The translations under genes were made by a program, and so were the position numbers. Positions 62,864-64,000 of a DNA stretch of 64,000 nt are shown here, in pieces. The notes beneath the pieces were generated by a model, which was not told where the DNA came from, ran no database searches, and saw only the letters and a list, made by a program, of their open reading frames with translations. Position 1 is the first letter of the stretch; every line of letters starts with the position of its first letter. This stretch comes from Cyanobacterium sp. Dongsha4 (GTDB lineage Bacteria > Cyanobacteriota > Cyanobacteriia > Cyanobacteriales > Cyanobacteriaceae), in contig NZ_CP084098.1 in NCBI RefSeq assembly GCF_036345015.1, forward strand, positions 2,493,326 through 2,557,325. Reading direction: 5' to 3'.

Positions 62864-63973
62864 TCACAGTTTTGAGTACAGATGCTCTAACTTGGTGACA
62901 TTGTCACTGAGAGTATATTTTTCTAACACTCTTTTCCTTGCCTTTTCTCCTAATAAGTAATTGATTTCTGGGTGATGAGAAAATAAAGGTAATATTGTCT
63001 TGAGTTGGGTGGTAACGTCTTGGGTAGAAATGACAATTCCCGCATTGGCTAAAACTTCTCCATCAGCACCAGCATCGGTAGCAACACAGGCTAAACCGCA
63101 ACTCATCCCTTCTAGTAAAGATAGAGATAAGCCTTCTACTAAAGAGGGTAAAATAAAAACGTCTGCTCCTCGCAAAATATCAATACGTTTTTCTTCGTCA
63201 ACGATCGCACCTAACCAGATAACATTATCATCTTGATTATATAGTGGTTTGAGATTTGGAGTTAAAGGACCATCTCCAATAATTAAAAGTTTTCCTTGTT
63301 GACTAATTCCTGAGTGTTTCCAAGCCTTCAGTAAAGACTCAACATTTTTTTCTACGGCAATTCTTCCTTGATAAACATAAAGCAAATCATTGGGATGTTG
63401 TTGCTTAAAATAGGATTTTCCGGGGGTATATTTTTGAGTATCCACTCCATTAGGAATAATGGCTAATTTTTCCCTTGGCACACCCAATTTAATTAATAAA
63501 TCTCTCTGTAATTCTGAGAAAATAATAATTTGATCATATTTTGCCAAAAAAGGGGCATATAGTTGATAAGTTAGATATTGAGTGCTAGATTTGAGATTTC
63601 TCAAACGACTGTCAAAAGGTGGATGAAAGGTTGCCACTAAAGGGATATTTAGTTTTTGACAAATTTCGGGAAGGGTAAAGTCTAAAGGAGATAGGGTTAA
63701 GGAAGCATGGACAAGATCAGGTTGTAACTCACGAAGCGATCGCAGTAATATCTTACTAGATTTTGGTGCAGGAATAGTATAAATTTGAGATTTATAAAGA
63801 AAAGGAAGGCTAACTTCTGTAGAATAATGATCTTGCTCCGAATCATCATTATCTTGGCTAAAATGAAGGAAACTCACTTTATAGCCTCTTTTCACCAAAG
63901 AAGTTGTTATTTCTCTACTATAAGTAACGTTGCCACAAAAAGGGGTTTTTTTTCCAAGCCAAGCAATGTGCAT
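62864..63973 (-). CDS. GT4-family glycosyltransferase
   Basis: A complete 369-residue GT-B enzyme, with the start MHIAWLGKKTPFCGNVTYSR just inside the window. Domain signs are FHPPFDSRLR and PNGVDTQKYTPGKSYFKQQH in the N-terminal half and linker, then YVYQGRIAVEKNVESLLKAW, LLIIGDGPLTPNL and PSLVEGLSLSLLEGMSCGLA (EX7E). It resembles mannosyl- or glucosyltransferases of the GT4 type; in cyanobacteria this group includes glycolipid and polysaccharide enzymes. Its operon partners, if any, lie beyond the window edge. Confidence 0.9.
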   Translation of the reverse strand: MHIAWLGKKTPFCGNVTYSREITTSLVKRGYKVSFLHFSQDNDDSEQDHYSTEVSLPFLYKSQIYTIPAPKSSKILLRSLRELQPDLVHASLTLSPLDFTLPEICQKLNIPLVATFHPPFDSRLRNLKSSTQYLTYQLYAPFLAKYDQIIIFSELQRDLLIKLGVPREKLAIIPNGVDTQKYTPGKSYFKQQHPNDLLYVYQGRIAVEKNVESLLKAWKHSGISQQGKLLIIGDGPLTPNLKPLYNQDDNVIWLGAIVDEEKRIDILRGADVFILPSLVEGLSLSLLEGMSCGLACVATDAGADGEVLANAGIVISTQDVTTQLKTILPLFSHHPEINYLLGEKARKRVLEKYTLSDNVTKLEHLYSKL

Positions 63974-64000
63974 TCAATTATACTTCTATGAAAGATGGAC

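Overview
The window is A+T-rich DNA from a cyanobacterium. The evidence is direct: photosystem II genes psb28 and psbK, ferredoxin-type sulfite reductase, an NtcA-type promoter upstream of urtA, a DUF3110 protein, an EGY-like site-2 protease, and many copies of the HIP1 octamer GCGATCGC (for example near 881, 7451, 14804 and 28411). The low G+C and heptamer-rich spacers resemble unicellular Chroococcales such as Geminocystis or Cyanobacterium; that placement is an inference. Most genes are housekeeping or small-operon genes, separated by spacers full of short repeats. LAYOUT. 1-10.9 kb: a TPR-CHAT protein, a 57-codon membrane protein, psb28, plsC, a PBP4-type carboxypeptidase, a DUF3110 gene, a PD-(D/E)XK nuclease-like gene, murQ, an M50 protease and cobM. 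11.0-13.8 kb: a nested transposon. An ISAs1-family element with 18-bp perfect ends and an 8-bp target duplication sits inside an IS605/IS1341-type tnpB element, beside a frameshifted ribbon-helix-helix gene. 13.8-24.4 kb: a flavin amine oxidase, an OmpR-type two-component pair, two tandem DUF347 four-repeat membrane proteins, and a PAP2 phosphatase gene split by an IS607 element whose removal would restore the frame exactly; then a transposase remnant and two unknown genes. 24.5-31 kb: an RND pump without its adaptor, tRNA-Phe, proB and an OFA-type MFS carrier. 31.1-42.5 kb: one 3811-codon modular surface-protein gene (SwmB-like repeats, LamG-like, FG-GAP propellers, RTX-like and Calx-beta-like modules, three C-terminal YRF repeats). 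It is tail to tail with an FHA-PAS-GGDEF-EAL protein. 45.4-52.4 kb: psbK with a terminator, a GT4 glycosyltransferase resembling the tetrahydrobiopterin glucosyltransferase family, a coiled-coil gene, urtA with a textbook NtcA promoter, a TVP38 protein, a DUF1400-alpha/beta hydrolase and a decayed IS982 element. 52.4-64 kb: hisH, a secreted unknown, pdhB-secD-secF, an SSB-like gene next to a GT4 gene and an initiating sugar-phosphate transferase, feoA, sir with a C-terminal ribbon-helix-helix extension, a small TerB-like protein and a final GT4 gene. HOW IT FITS TOGETHER. Functional groups are small: envelope and polysaccharide (plsC, dacB, murQ, sugar transferase, three GT4 genes, giant protein), nitrogen and amino acids (urtA, proB, hisH, amine oxidase), export (secDF) and photosystem II assembly. 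The most distinctive content is mobile: five IS-related loci at different stages of decay, a 230-270 bp MITE-like family with CCTGAG ends, a second dispersed repeat beginning the same way, and three classes of 7-bp tandem repeats in spacers. No CRISPR array, prophage or obvious multi-gene defence system was seen.
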